A DNA stretch of 46,912 nt from positions 1-46,912 of the forward strand of contig NZ_AOJK01000012.1 of NCBI RefSeq assembly GCF_000336875.1. The letters are read 5' to 3'. Of the stretch, positions 25,286-35,088 are shown in pieces. Below the pieces are notes generated by a model. It made no database searches. It was not told the origin of the DNA and was given only the letters and a program-made list of their open reading frames with translations. Within the stretch, counting starts at the first letter, position 1. Each line of letters starts with the position of its first letter. The DNA comes from Halorubrum californiense DSM 19288 (GTDB taxonomy: Archaea > Halobacteriota > Halobacteria > Halobacteriales > Haloferacaceae). The position numbers and the translations under genes are program-made.

Positions 25286-26232
25286 GCGGTCTCACCCCCT
25301 TCGGTCTCGGCGGGTTCGCCGTCGTCCGCGCCGTCGCCGTCCGCGTCGCCAGTGTCGCCGTCCGCGTCGCCGAGCGCCGAGCGCTCGACCGTCGTCCCCT
25401 CGCCGCCCAGCGCGGCGACGACCGGGTCGCGGACGTTGGCGTCCGCGATCACGACGCGGCCCGAACCCCCTTCGAGCGCCTCTCTGGCGGCCATCACCTT
25501 CTTGCCCATGAACCCCTCGGCTGCGTCCTCGACGGCCGCCAGTTCGTCTGGCGTCGCGGCCGAATCGATGCGCGTCTCGGGGTCGTCCGGGTCGGCGTAC
25601 ACGCCCGACACGTCGGTCAGGAGGACGAGGTCGGCGTCGAGCGCGCCCGCGACCGCCGCGGCCGCGCGGTCGGCGTCCGCGTTGACCGGGGTGACCTCGC
25701 CGTCGCCCTCGTCGCCCGCCATCGGCGGCGAGACGACCGGGGTGTAGCCGCCGTCGAGGAGGTCGGCGAGGAGGTCGGCGTTCACCGACTCAATTTTGCC
25801 CGAGTGGTCGCCGCGCCGGATCTTCTTCTTCCCGTCCTCCACGACGCGGACCGCCGACTTGCGCGGGCCCGAGAGGAGCCCGCCGTCGACGCCGCTCAGC
25901 CCGACCGCATCGACGCCGGCCGAGCGGAACGCCGCCGTCAGTTCGGTGTTGAGCTTGCCGGCCATCGCCATCGAGAACGCTTCCATCGTCTCCGCGTCGG
26001 TGAACCGCCCGGTGACGCCCGAGGCGGACTCGACGTACTCGGGCTCGATACCGAGCCGTTCGAGCGTCTCGTCGACGACCGTCGAGCCCCCGTGGACGAC
26101 GACGACGGAGCGCCCGTTGGCCGCGAGGTGCGCGACGTCGCCGACAGCGCCGGCCGGATCCACGGCCTTCGCGCCGCCGATCTTGACGACGACCGGCGGC
26201 TCGGCCGCCGATTCGACATCGCTTCCCGTCAC
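25282..26232 (-). CDS. argB: [LysW]-glutamate/aminoadipate kinase (ArgB/LysZ)
   Basis: This 316-residue amino-acid kinase phosphorylates the carrier-bound glutamate side chain. Family motifs include VVKIGGAKAVDP (about 14-25), VVVVHGGSTVVDETLERLG with the nucleotide-binding Gly-Gly, VGLSGVDGGLLSG and VTPVNADADRAAAAVAGAL. The C-terminal 25 residues are an acidic Asp/Gly tail not needed for the fold. The start is GTG 26232, overlapping the argC stop in GTGA. The longer open frame on this strand is the shadow of argC. Confidence 0.94.
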   Translation of the reverse strand: MTGSDVESAAEPPVVVKIGGAKAVDPAGAVGDVAHLAANGRSVVVVHGGSTVVDETLERLGIEPEYVESASGVTGRFTDAETMEAFSMAMAGKLNTELTAAFRSAGVDAVGLSGVDGGLLSGPRKSAVRVVEDGKKKIRRGDHSGKIESVNADLLADLLDGGYTPVVSPPMAGDEGDGEVTPVNADADRAAAAVAGALDADLVLLTDVSGVYADPDDPETRIDSAATPDELAAVEDAAEGFMGKKVMAAREALEGGSGRVVIADANVRDPVVAALGGEGTTVERSALGDADGDTGDADGDGADDGEPAETEGGETA

Positions 26233-27275
26233 GGCGATCCCACCGGGTGGAGCCCGTCGAACTCGAGGCCCGCCGTCTCGGGCAGTCCGAGCGCGACGTT
26301 CGCCGCGTGGACCGCCTGCCCCGCGGAGCCCTTGGTCATGTTGTCTATCGCCGCGAAGACGACGACGCGCCGGTTCTCGGGGTCGAGTTCGAAGCCGACC
26401 TCGCCGTGGTTCGTCCCGGCGACCGACTTCGGCTCGGGGTAGCGGTAGACGCCGCCCCCGCCCGAGACGATCCGCATGAACGGCTCGTCGGCGTAGGCGT
26501 CGCGGTACGCGCCCCACAGGTCCCCCTTCGAGACCGGGTCGTCGGGGAAGACGTGACAGGTCGCGCTCGCGCCGCGGACCATGTCGACCGCGTGGACGGT
26601 GAAGGAGACGGAGAGCCCGAGGTACGCCTCTATCTCCGCCTCGTGGCGGTGCCCGGTCGGCGCGTACGGACGCACGACGCCCGAGCGCTCCGGGTGCGAG
26701 GAGGCCGCGCCGCCGCCGGCGCCGCCCTCCGAGGAGCCGACCTTCACGTCGACGACGACCTCGCCGGTCTCGGGGCCGAGCGCGCCCGCGTCGACGAGCG
26801 GCTTGAGGCCGAGGATCGTCGCGGTCGCGTTACAGCCGCCGCCGGCGATCAGGTCGGCGCCGGCGAGGTTCTCGCGGTTGATCTCGGGGAGCGCGTACTC
26901 CGCGCGCTCCAAGTACTCCGGCGACTCGTGGCCGTCGTACCACTCGTCGTAGGCGTCGGCCTCGGGGAGCCGGAAGTCCGCCGAGAGGTCGACGACGGTG
27001 TCGGCCGCCTCGAAGAACTCGTCGATCCGACCCATCGAGACGCCGTGCGGCGTCGCCGCGAAGAGGACGTCGACCGATTCCAGATCGTCGGGGTCCGAGA
27101 AGCGCAGGTCGAGCCCGCGCAGGTTCGGGTGCGAGCGCCCGACGGTCATGTTGTCGGCCGACCGCGAGGTGGCCTGAACGACCTCGAAGCCCGGGTGGCC
27201 GGCGAGGATCCGCAGCAGTTCGCCGCCGGTGAACCCGGTGCCGCCGACGACGCTCGCGGTGTACGTCTCGCTCAT
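26229..27275 (-). CDS. argC: [LysW]-glutamyl phosphate reductase (ArgC/LysY)
   Basis: This 348-residue NADPH-dependent enzyme reduces the acyl phosphate on the LysW carrier to the semialdehyde. It has the dinucleotide loop VVGGTGFTGGELLRIL (about 9-24), the catalytic-Cys segment AGGGCNATATILGLKP (Cys near 149) and the HRHEAEIEAYLG segment with the catalytic His. Its ATG overlaps the argX stop in ATGA. The length and motifs agree with ArgC/LysY proteins. Confidence 0.95.
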   Translation of the reverse strand: MSETYTASVVGGTGFTGGELLRILAGHPGFEVVQATSRSADNMTVGRSHPNLRGLDLRFSDPDDLESVDVLFAATPHGVSMGRIDEFFEAADTVVDLSADFRLPEADAYDEWYDGHESPEYLERAEYALPEINRENLAGADLIAGGGCNATATILGLKPLVDAGALGPETGEVVVDVKVGSSEGGAGGGAASSHPERSGVVRPYAPTGHRHEAEIEAYLGLSVSFTVHAVDMVRGASATCHVFPDDPVSKGDLWGAYRDAYADEPFMRIVSGGGGVYRYPEPKSVAGTNHGEVGFELDPENRRVVVFAAIDNMTKGSAGQAVHAANVALGLPETAGLEFDGLHPVGSP

Positions 27276-28207
27276 ACCACCACCTCTCCGTCGTCGGCCA
27301 GTTCGACCGCCTTCGCCTCCAGCCAGTCGACGACCCGCGCCGGGACGTCGACGTCGGTGGCCGCGTCGAGCGCCTTGAACTCGACGGTGTGGTTCACCTC
27401 GTGAACGGTGTAATCGTCGGCTGTGCCGTCGCCGTCCGCGTCGACGCCCGTCTCGGCGGTGTCCGCTTCCGCCTCGACTCCCACCTCCATCAGGTCGACG
27501 CCGAGCATGCCGCCGCCGACCGCGTCGGAGGCCTTCTCGACGAGTTCGGTCGCGCGCTCGTCGAGGTCGAAGGACTCCGTCTCGCCGCCCTTCGCGGCGT
27601 TCGTGAGCCAGTGGTCCGAGGAGCGCGTCATCGCGGCGACCGGCTCGCCGTCGACCGCCAGCACGCGGATGTCACGGCCGGGCTTGTCGACGAACTCCTG
27701 AACGTAGAACACCTTGTGTTCGTAGTGGCCGAGCGTCTCCTTGTGTTCCAAGATCGCCTCGGCGGCGTTCCGCGAGTCGATCTTCGCCATCAGCCGCCCC
27801 CACGAGCCGGTGACCGGCTTGAGGACGCACGGGTAGCCGAACGACTCGATCGCCTCCAAGGCAGCGTCCTTCGTGAACGCCACCTCCGTCGCCGGGGTCG
27901 GCACGTCCGCCTCGGCGAGCGCGAGCGAGTTCTTCGCCTTGTCGGCGCAGACGTCGCCCGTCTCCGGGCCGTTAACCACCGGGACGCCGTAGCTGTCGAG
28001 GCACCGCGTCGCGTACAGCGACCGGCTCGTCGACAGGCAGCGGTCGACGACGATGTCGAGGTCGCCGACGGCCGCCGTCGTCGAGTCCAGGCCGAACCGC
28101 TCCTTGCGGACGTCGATCTTCTCGACCTCGTGGCCCCGCTCGCGGAGCTCGCCGAGCAGGAGCTTCTCGTCTTTCCGGATCCGGGAGTAGAGGACCCCTA
28201 CGCGCAC
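27272..28207 (-). CDS. argX: LysW-glutamate ligase, ATP-grasp (ArgX/LysX)
   Basis: This 311-residue ATP-grasp enzyme joins the amino group of glutamate (or aminoadipate in LysX) to the C-terminal Glu of the LysW carrier. It matches LysX/ArgX throughout: VDRCLSTSRSLYATRCLDS, DKAKNSLALAEADVPTP, VLKPVTGSWGRLMAKI, RDIRVLAVDGEPVAAM and HEVNHTVEFKAL, which holds the metal-binding residues. An acidic insert of about 25 residues (near 245-268) precedes that last motif. The neighbouring argF and argGH favour glutamate as substrate. The start is GTG 28207 with a strong GGAGGGGG ribosome-binding site about 7-14 nt upstream. A 15-codon ORF starting at ATG 28244 overlaps this start in another frame. Confidence 0.92.
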   Translation of the reverse strand: MRVGVLYSRIRKDEKLLLGELRERGHEVEKIDVRKERFGLDSTTAAVGDLDIVVDRCLSTSRSLYATRCLDSYGVPVVNGPETGDVCADKAKNSLALAEADVPTPATEVAFTKDAALEAIESFGYPCVLKPVTGSWGRLMAKIDSRNAAEAILEHKETLGHYEHKVFYVQEFVDKPGRDIRVLAVDGEPVAAMTRSSDHWLTNAAKGGETESFDLDERATELVEKASDAVGGGMLGVDLMEVGVEAEADTAETGVDADGDGTADDYTVHEVNHTVEFKALDAATDVDVPARVVDWLEAKAVELADDGEVVV

Positions 28208-28244
28208 GTCGATCCCCCTCCGTTCGCGTCGGCGCTCACAGACA
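28197..28244 (-). CDS. 15-codon ORF between lysW and argX
   Basis: The ATG at 28244 opens a reading frame encoding MSVSADANGGGSTCA, ending at a TAG that lies 11 nt inside argX. The argX ribosome-binding site is within it. The arrangement resembles those before crtY and amt. It has no promoter of its own that I can see, and it may simply be chance. Confidence 0.2.
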
Positions 28245-28286
28245 TATCGACCACTCGCGTGTCGCGGCCGTGGCGGTCGTCGCCAT

Positions 28287-28475
28287 CTACTCGCCCCAGT
28301 CCTCCTCGAGCTCGGGCGCCTCCTCCAAGACGACCGGATCGAGCGAGATGACCTCCAGTTCGGTCCCGGTGACCGGACTGTCGATGATCTCTCCGACCTC
28401 GACGTCGGCCGGAATCTCGATTTCCTCGCCCGTGATCGGGTCCTCCGCGGTCAGCGTGTCGGTGTCGCTCGTCAT
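28287..28475 (-). CDS. lysW: LysW/ArgW amino-group carrier protein, cysteine-less
   Basis: This 62-residue acidic protein carries glutamate on its C-terminal Glu during arginine synthesis and presents the intermediates electrostatically to argX, argC, argB, argD and argE. The hallmark C-terminal EDWGE is present, and the body aligns with LysW (VGEIIDSPVTGTELEVISLDP). Canonical LysW has two CxxC zinc pairs, but here they read DPIT and SPVT and the protein contains no Cys at all. The fold must therefore be stabilised without zinc, perhaps by high salt. ATG 28475 has a TATA-like box about 28 nt upstream and a GGAGGT about 11-16 nt upstream. It is the first gene of the seven-gene arg unit. Confidence 0.92.
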   Translation of the reverse strand: MTSDTDTLTAEDPITGEEIEIPADVEVGEIIDSPVTGTELEVISLDPVVLEEAPELEEDWGE

Positions 28476-28502
28476 CGTGCCCCGACCTCCGCGGCGAGAA
28501 CG

Positions 28503-28508
28503 CATAAA
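28503..28508 (-). promoter_or_regulatory. lysW operon TATA-like box
   Basis: TTTATG on the minus strand, preceded by a BRE-like CGAAGCC, lies 28-33 nt before the lysW ATG. It probably drives the whole lysW-argX-argC-argB-argD-argE-argF unit. Confidence 0.5.
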
Positions 28509-28585
28509 GGCTTCGAACTTATTAGATAGTTTACATAAAGTGGATAGGCAGCTAACGGAAGAATGATCGCGAAATCGGGCCGTTT

Positions 28586-28607
28586 CGAGATCGGATATCA
28601 GATCTCG
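28586..28607. promoter_or_regulatory. 22-bp near-perfect palindrome upstream of lysW
   Basis: CGAGATC-G-GATATC-A-GATCTCG is palindromic except for one position pair (G/A at 28593 and 28600). It lies about 110-130 nt before the lysW start, downstream of argH. Its symmetry suggests the site of a dimeric regulator, perhaps for arginine control, but this is inference. Confidence 0.4.
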
Positions 28608-28618
28608 GTAGTAAATAT

Positions 28619-28635
28619 GTCCCCCCTACGGGGAC
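28619..28635 (-). terminator. candidate terminator of argG-argH
   Basis: GTCCCC (28619-28624) pairs with GGGGAC (28630-28635) around a CCTAC loop. On the minus strand, the sense of argH, the hairpin is followed by the T-rich ATATTTAC. It lies about 60 nt after the argH stop. Confidence 0.4.
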
Positions 28636-28695
28636 GGTCGTCGGCGTCGGTCGGGTCGGCGCCGACCGAGCCGACGGGCTCGCGGTCGTCGTGGC

Positions 28696-30219
28696 TCAGA
28701 CATAGCGATCGACCTCCGCGTCCAGCGCCTCGGTCGCGGCGGCGAGCGCGTCGCGCTCGGCCGCCAGCGCGTCCTCGTCCGCCTCGATCCCGGCCTCGGC
28801 GGCGGCGAGTTCGTCGGCGACCGCCTCGGGGGCCGGCCCGCCGGCGGAGTCGCGGCTCGCGGTGCTTTCGGCCGGGTCGAGCGCGGACTCCACGTCCTCG
28901 CGGCTCACGTACGCGGAGAGGGGTTCGCCGGTGACCTTTCGAGCGGCCTCGTCAACTTTTGCGGCCGCCGCGTCCGGCGAGTCGCCGTCTTCGACCGCCT
29001 CCGCGGCCGCAGCGACGATCTCGTGGGCCGTGCGGAAGGGCATCCCGCCCATCGCGAGCAGGTCGGCGACGCCCGTCGCCGTCGAGAACCCCTCGCCCGC
29101 GGCGGCCGCGAGCGCGGCCTCGTCCCAGTCGGCGGTCGCGACCGCGCCGGCGGCGACTTCGGTCGCCTCCCGCACGTCGCCGGCGATCTCGAAGACGCTC
29201 GCGTGGGCGCGCTGGAGGTCGCGGTTGTACGCGCGCGGCAGTCCCTTCAGCAGGCTCAGCGTCCCGGTCGCCTCGCCGATCGCGTCGCCCGCGACGCCCC
29301 GGGTCAGCTCCAGCGTGTCGGGGTTCTTCTTCTGGGGCATGATCGAGGAGGTCGAGGCGTACGCGTCCGCTAGCTCCACCACTCCCTTGTTCGAGAAGAC
29401 GATCAGGTCCTCCGCGAGCCCCGACAGCGTCGTCGCGAGCGTCGCGAGCGCGCTCGCCGACTCCGCGAGGAAGTCGCGCGTCGAGGCCGCGTCCATCGAG
29501 TTGCGGACCGTCCCGTCGAACCCGAGCAGCTCGGCGGTGCGGTCGCGGTCGACGTCGAACGGCGTCCCCGCGAACGCGGCCGCGCCGAGCGGCGACCGGT
29601 TCACCCGGTCGTACGCGGCGCGCAGGCGCTCCGTGTCGCGCGCGAGCCCGCCCTCGTACGACAGCAGGTAGTGCGCGACCGTCGTCGGCTGGGCCGGCTG
29701 GAGGTGGGTGTACCCCGGCATCACCGTCTCGGCGTGTTCGTCCGCGACCTCGACGAGCGCCTCCCGGGCCGCGACGGTCGCCTCGACCGCGTCCAGCAGG
29801 TCCTCCCGCAGGCGGTGGCGGATGCAGGTCGCCACCTCGTCGTTGCGCGAGCGGGCGGTGTGCATCCGGCCGCCGTCGGGGCCGATACGGTCGATGACGG
29901 CGGTCTCTACCGCCTCGTGGACGTCCTCGCCGTCCGGGAGCGCGCCGTGGCCGGCGGCCTCGACGTCGTCGAGCGCGGCGAGTATCTCGCCCGCGACCGC
30001 GCCGTCGACGATCCCCTGCTCCGCGAGCATCACCGTGTGCGCACGGTCGACCGCGAGGTCCGCCTCGAAGATGGCGGCGTCGGCCGCGAGGCTCGACAGG
30101 AACTCGCGGGCGGGGCCGCCGCTAAAGCGGTCGCGGCGGACGGCGGTGTCGCCGCCGGACGTGCCCGTCGTCTCGCCCGTGTCGGCGTCCGTCGCGGCGT
30201 CGGGATCGTCGTCGGTCAT
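28696..30219 (-). CDS. argH: ArgH, argininosuccinate lyase
   Basis: This 507-residue enzyme splits argininosuccinate to arginine and fumarate. Family motifs include MHTARSRNDEVATCIR near 118-133, GYTHLQPAQPTT with the catalytic His near 167-178, and the signature SSIMPQKKNPD near 291-301. An acidic 30-residue N-terminus and a stretch of Ala/Glu/Asp-rich sequence in the C-terminal third make it longer than the usual 460 or so residues. The ATG follows the argG TGA directly (no gap), so the two genes form one unit. Confidence 0.97.
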   Translation of the reverse strand: MTDDDPDAATDADTGETTGTSGGDTAVRRDRFSGGPAREFLSSLAADAAIFEADLAVDRAHTVMLAEQGIVDGAVAGEILAALDDVEAAGHGALPDGEDVHEAVETAVIDRIGPDGGRMHTARSRNDEVATCIRHRLREDLLDAVEATVAAREALVEVADEHAETVMPGYTHLQPAQPTTVAHYLLSYEGGLARDTERLRAAYDRVNRSPLGAAAFAGTPFDVDRDRTAELLGFDGTVRNSMDAASTRDFLAESASALATLATTLSGLAEDLIVFSNKGVVELADAYASTSSIMPQKKNPDTLELTRGVAGDAIGEATGTLSLLKGLPRAYNRDLQRAHASVFEIAGDVREATEVAAGAVATADWDEAALAAAAGEGFSTATGVADLLAMGGMPFRTAHEIVAAAAEAVEDGDSPDAAAAKVDEAARKVTGEPLSAYVSREDVESALDPAESTASRDSAGGPAPEAVADELAAAEAGIEADEDALAAERDALAAATEALDAEVDRYV

Positions 30220-31467
30220 TCAGTTTCCGTCGTCGGTTTCGTCGGTCTCGTTCCCCTCGCCGCTCCCGTCCGTGGCGAGTTCGGGATTCGAGACGCTCGC
30301 CTTCACGTCGTTGGCGAGGCGCTCCTGGAGCCCGTGGTACTTCGCGACGCCCGTCGCGTCCGACTGGGCGATGCCGGCGACGTCCTCGGTGTTGAACGAG
30401 GCCATCTCCTCGGAGTAGACCGCGTACTCGGAGTCGCGGGCGACGACGCGGCAGTCGCCGCCGGAGACCTTCACGGTCGCCGTGCCGGTCACGACGTCCT
30501 GCGTCTCGTCGACGAAGGCGTTGAGCGCGTCGACGACGGGCGCGAACACGAGCCCCTGATACGCCTTCTCGGACCACTCCTGTTCGATCCCCTGCTTGAA
30601 CGAGCGCTCGTTCTTCGTGAGGACGAGGTCTTCGAGCGCCTGGTGGGCCGTCAGCAGCACCGTCGCGGCCGGGTGTTCGTAGTTCTCGCGCACCTTCAGC
30701 CCGAGCATGCGGTCCTCCATCACGTCGGTGCGGCCGACGCCGTAGCCGCCGGCGTACTCGTTGAGGTGCTGGATCAGCGGGACCGGGTCCATCGCCTCGC
30801 CGTCGACGGCGACGGGGATTCCCTCCTCGAAGGTCACCTCGATGGTGGTCTCGCCCGCCGGCTCCGCGGTCCACTCGTAGATGTCCTCCGGGGGCTCGTA
30901 GTCCGGGTTCTCCAGTTTCCCGCCCTCGACCGCGCGCGACCAGATGTTCTCGTCGATGGACCAGACGCCGCCGTCGCCGGCCTCGACGGGCAGGTCCTTC
31001 TCGGCGGCGTAGTCGATCTCCCACTCGCGGGTGAGGCCGAGTTCGCGCACGGGGGCGATCACTTCGAGGTCGGAGCCGCGCCAGACGGCCTCGAACCGGA
31101 GCTGGTCGTTCCCCTTGCCCGTACAGCCGTGGGCGATGGCGTCACAGCCCTGCTCCTCCGCGACGCCGAGGATCGCCTCGGCGATGACCGGGCGCGCGAG
31201 GGCGGTCCCGAGCGGGTAGCCCTGATAGCTGGCGTTGGACTTCACCGCGTCGAAACAGAGGTCCGCGAACTCGTCTTTCGCGTCGACGACGTGGATGTCG
31301 AGCCCCAGCGCCTCCGCGGTCTCCTCGGCCTCGTCGAACTCCTCGGTCGGCTGGCCGACGTCGACGTTGACGCCGATGACCTCGTCGTAGCCGTACTCCT
31401 CTTTCAGTAGCGGTACGCACACTGTCGTGTCGAGTCCCCCGCTGAACGCGAGTGCAACGCTCGTCAT
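30220..31467 (-). CDS. argG: ArgG, argininosuccinate synthase
   Basis: This 415-residue ATP pyrophosphatase condenses citrulline and aspartate. It begins with the PP-loop LAFSGGLDTTVCVPLLKE (residues 6-23) and contains GCTGKGNDQLRFE near 114-126, SIDENIWSRAVEG near 174-186 and GRTDVMEDRMLGLKVRE. The C-terminal 20 residues are an acidic Asn/Glu/Asp tail. The stop abuts the argH ATG. The promoter TATA-like element lies 26-33 nt before the ATG, implying a leaderless transcript separate from the lysW unit. Confidence 0.97.
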   Translation of the reverse strand: MTSVALAFSGGLDTTVCVPLLKEEYGYDEVIGVNVDVGQPTEEFDEAEETAEALGLDIHVVDAKDEFADLCFDAVKSNASYQGYPLGTALARPVIAEAILGVAEEQGCDAIAHGCTGKGNDQLRFEAVWRGSDLEVIAPVRELGLTREWEIDYAAEKDLPVEAGDGGVWSIDENIWSRAVEGGKLENPDYEPPEDIYEWTAEPAGETTIEVTFEEGIPVAVDGEAMDPVPLIQHLNEYAGGYGVGRTDVMEDRMLGLKVRENYEHPAATVLLTAHQALEDLVLTKNERSFKQGIEQEWSEKAYQGLVFAPVVDALNAFVDETQDVVTGTATVKVSGGDCRVVARDSEYAVYSEEMASFNTEDVAGIAQSDATGVAKYHGLQERLANDVKASVSNPELATDGSGEGNETDETDDGN

Positions 31468-31492
31468 TACCAGTGTACACCCGGCCTACTCC

Positions 31493-31500
31493 CTTAAATT
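31493..31500 (-). promoter_or_regulatory. argG-argH TATA-like box
   Basis: AATTTAAG on the minus strand lies 26-33 nt before the argG ATG. It stands out from the GC-rich coding sequence and fits leaderless transcription of argGH. Confidence 0.5.
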
Positions 31501-31827
31501 CAGCGGTTTTGATATTGTATGAAAAAGACGGAGCGGTCGCTCGCGGCGACGACAGTCGAGACTGCTCGGAACGGAACGGCGCGAACGCGACGAGGGATGA
31601 AGATTATTGGCCCGAGGGGCCTCGTCGTCGCGCCGCGCCGGAAGCCGGTCGCGGCGGTCGGACGTCTCGTCGCGGTCGCAGGGCTCGTCGGCCTCGGAAG
31701 AGGGTGACGCCGGAACGAGCCGCTGCGGTCATCACCCGTACGTACCGATCTTCGGTATAAAACTGTTCCGCACCTGTCGGCGCGCGCAATGTTTGCCGGC
31801 CGGTCCGGTCGACGCCGGTCACCCGGC
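31501..31827. other. intergenic region between argG and hemL
   Basis: About 330 nt separate the argG promoter from the hemL stop. A plus-strand frame at 31519-31707 could encode a basic 62-residue product but lacks the acidic composition of this proteome, and I do not call it. GGCCC-GAG-GGGCC (about 31610-31622) can form a short hairpin, followed on the minus strand by AATAATCTT, a possible terminator for hemL. Nothing else is evident. Confidence 0.35.
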
Positions 31828-33165
<1,338 letters not shown>

Positions 33166-33264
33166 ACCGAACGCTTGGGGCGTCGGGCTGAAAGTAGTTG
33201 CCGAACCGATCGAGCCAGGTTCGGTCCGCGAAAAAGAGCGACGGTCGGCTCGCGCGCTACGCGC

Positions 33265-34983
33265 CTACACCGCCTCCGGGCCGGTCGCGCCCGTGCGGAC
33301 CTGAAGCGCGTCTTCGACCGGCATGATGAACACCTTGCCGTCGCCGGGCTCTCCGGTCTCGGCGGCGCCGGCGATCGCCTCCGCGACCTCGTCGGCCGGG
33401 ATGTCGGCGACGACGACCTCGACCTTCACCTTCTGGTGGAGGTCGACCGTGAACTCCTCGCCGCGCCACTGGCCCTTCTTCGCGGGCTGGCTGCCGCGCC
33501 CCGAGACGTTCGTCACGGTGAGCGACGGCGCGTTGATCTCCGCGAGCGCCTGCTTGATGGCCCCGAGCTTGTCGGGGCGGACGACCGCGGTGACCATCTT
33601 GATCTGCGAGCCGGCCTCCGCGCCGCCGTCGGCGCGCGGGGAGCCGTCGGTGGTGTCCACGACGTCCGGGCCGCCGTCGGTCGCGACGCGGTCGCCGCCG
33701 AACTCGGGGTAGGTCTCGACGCCGTGTTCGGAGATGTCGAGGCCCTCCTGCTCGTGTTCCGGAGTGACGCGTGCCTCGCCGCTCGCCTTGAGGACGTACC
33801 AGACCGCGGCGGTCGCGGTGAGCGTCCAGCCGCCGATGATGACGACGCCGACCAGCTGGGCGATGAAGTGCGCGCCGATGCCGGCGCTGAGTTCGCCGGG
33901 TGCGGCGACGAAGGGGAAGAGGAGCGTGCCGAGTACGCCGGCGCTGCCGTGAACCGGGAACACCGCGCAGACGTCGTCGATCTTGAGCGTGTCGGAGACG
34001 AACTCGAAGACGAGCGGGAGCTGTCCGCCGGCGAGGAGACCGACGACCAGCGCGCCCCACCACGCCGTGGTGTCCGGAATGGCGGTGATGCCGACGAGCC
34101 CCGCCAGCAGTCCGTTGGCGACGTAGAGCGTGTCGACCTTGCCGGTGCGGAGCCACACGACGGCCGCGGCGCCGATCCCGCCGGCCGCCATCGCGATCGT
34201 CGTCCCCATCGCGACGAGGTTGAGCGTCAGCGTGTTGAACACGCCGCCGCTGACGACGGAGGCCGTGCCGACGTTAAAGCCGTACCAACCGAACGCGAGG
34301 ACGAGCGTCCCGAGGACGGCGAACGTCAGCGAGTGGCCGGGGATGACGTTCGTCGACCCGTCATCGGTGTAGCGGTCCATCCGCGGGCCGAGGACCGCCG
34401 CGGCCGTGAGGCCCGCGATCCCGCCCATGCCGTGGACGATCATGCCGCCGGCGAAGTCGTGGAACGCGGTCCCGGTCAGCTGGGCGACGAGCCCGTCACC
34501 GGAGGCCGACCACGTGAACGCGATGACCATCGGGTAGATCACCGCGGCGAGCAGGAACGTGTAGGTGACGTACGCACGGAGCTTCGCACGCCCGGCGACC
34601 GCTCCCGAGACAATCGTCGCGGCGGTCATCGCGAAGACGGCGCCGTAGAGCCAGTTGACGTACGGACCGACCACGCCGGACTCGACGGCCATCTCGCCGC
34701 CGGAGAACAGCGAGCCCGCCGCGGAGGCGATCCCCGGCGACCCGTTCACGAGGCTCGTGAACGCCGTGCCGATGAGGAAGAACACCGTCACCCCGACGCT
34801 CCACGTCAGGAGGTTCTTCGTCAGCTGGTTGGCGACGTTCTTCGACCGCACCTGCCCGGCCTCCAGCATGGCGAAACCGGCGTGCATGAAGAAAATGAGG
34901 AACGTCACGACGAGGATCCACGTTCCGTTCATGGCGGACGCGAACGTACTCGGGTCGATCGTGGCGAGAACGTTGGCCGTCAC
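33265..34983 (-). CDS. amt: Amt ammonium transporter fused to a PII (GlnK) domain
   Basis: This 572-residue protein joins an Amt channel (about 1-405, eleven membrane segments) through an acidic linker (about 406-458) to a complete PII domain (about 460-572). The Amt pore histidines are in [11 protein letters not shown] (His 184) and [11 protein letters not shown] (His 345), and the gate-region FHDFAGG is intact. The PII part has [20 protein letters not shown], a T-loop (about 494-512) with WRGEEFTVD and the nucleotide-binding [14 protein letters not shown]. The T-loop Tyr that is uridylylated in bacteria is Trp 506 here. Normally PII is a separate protein that blocks Amt; fusion would give fixed 1:1 regulation in the trimer. 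The start is GTG 34983 with GAGGTG 9-14 nt upstream, overlapping a short upstream ORF in GTGA. Confidence 0.95.
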   Translation of the reverse strand: MTANVLATIDPSTFASAMNGTWILVVTFLIFFMHAGFAMLEAGQVRSKNVANQLTKNLLTWSVGVTVFFLIGTAFTSLVNGSPGIASAAGSLFSGGEMAVESGVVGPYVNWLYGAVFAMTAATIVSGAVAGRAKLRAYVTYTFLLAAVIYPMVIAFTWSASGDGLVAQLTGTAFHDFAGGMIVHGMGGIAGLTAAAVLGPRMDRYTDDGSTNVIPGHSLTFAVLGTLVLAFGWYGFNVGTASVVSGGVFNTLTLNLVAMGTTIAMAAGGIGAAAVVWLRTGKVDTLYVANGLLAGLVGITAIPDTTAWWGALVVGLLAGGQLPLVFEFVSDTLKIDDVCAVFPVHGSAGVLGTLLFPFVAAPGELSAGIGAHFIAQLVGVVIIGGWTLTATAAVWYVLKASGEARVTPEHEQEGLDISEHGVETYPEFGGDRVATDGGPDVVDTTDGSPRADGGAEAGSQIKMVTAVVRPDKLGAIKQALAEINAPSLTVTNVSGRGSQPAKKGQWRGEEFTVDLHQKVKVEVVVADIPADEVAEAIAGAAETGEPGDGKVFIMPVEDALQVRTGATGPEAV

Positions 34984-35042
34984 GCTTCACCCACCTCTAC
35001 TGAACGCTCGTCCGATTCAAACCGCGTTTCGCTCGTGTTCAT
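34980..35042 (-). CDS. 20-aa leader ORF overlapping amt
   Basis: The ATG at 35042 (or an in-frame GTG at 35054) opens a short acidic frame, [20 protein letters not shown], whose TGA overlaps the amt GTG start in a 4-nt GTGA. The TATA-like box at 35081-35088 puts the transcript start near 35055-35057, just before this ORF. The amt ribosome-binding site lies inside it. The layout suggests coupled translation; the peptide may have no function of its own. Confidence 0.35.
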   Translation of the reverse strand: MNTSETRFESDERSVEVGEA

Positions 35043-35080
35043 GTGCTGAATCACGTTTCGACTTCCGGGAACGCCCATAC

Positions 35081-35088
35081 ATAAACGT
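35081..35088 (-). promoter_or_regulatory. amt promoter TATA-like box
   Basis: ACGTTTAT on the minus strand, within CGAACGTTTATG, is the best TATA/BRE match upstream of amt. Its distance of about 100 nt from the amt start implies a leader containing the short ORF at 34980-35042. Confidence 0.45.

Noticed and set aside
31519..31707. 62-residue plus-strand ORF between argG and hemL
   Set aside because: The product is strongly basic with Arg/Val/Ala repeats and has no motif. It lies where the divergent promoter and the hemL 3' end are expected.
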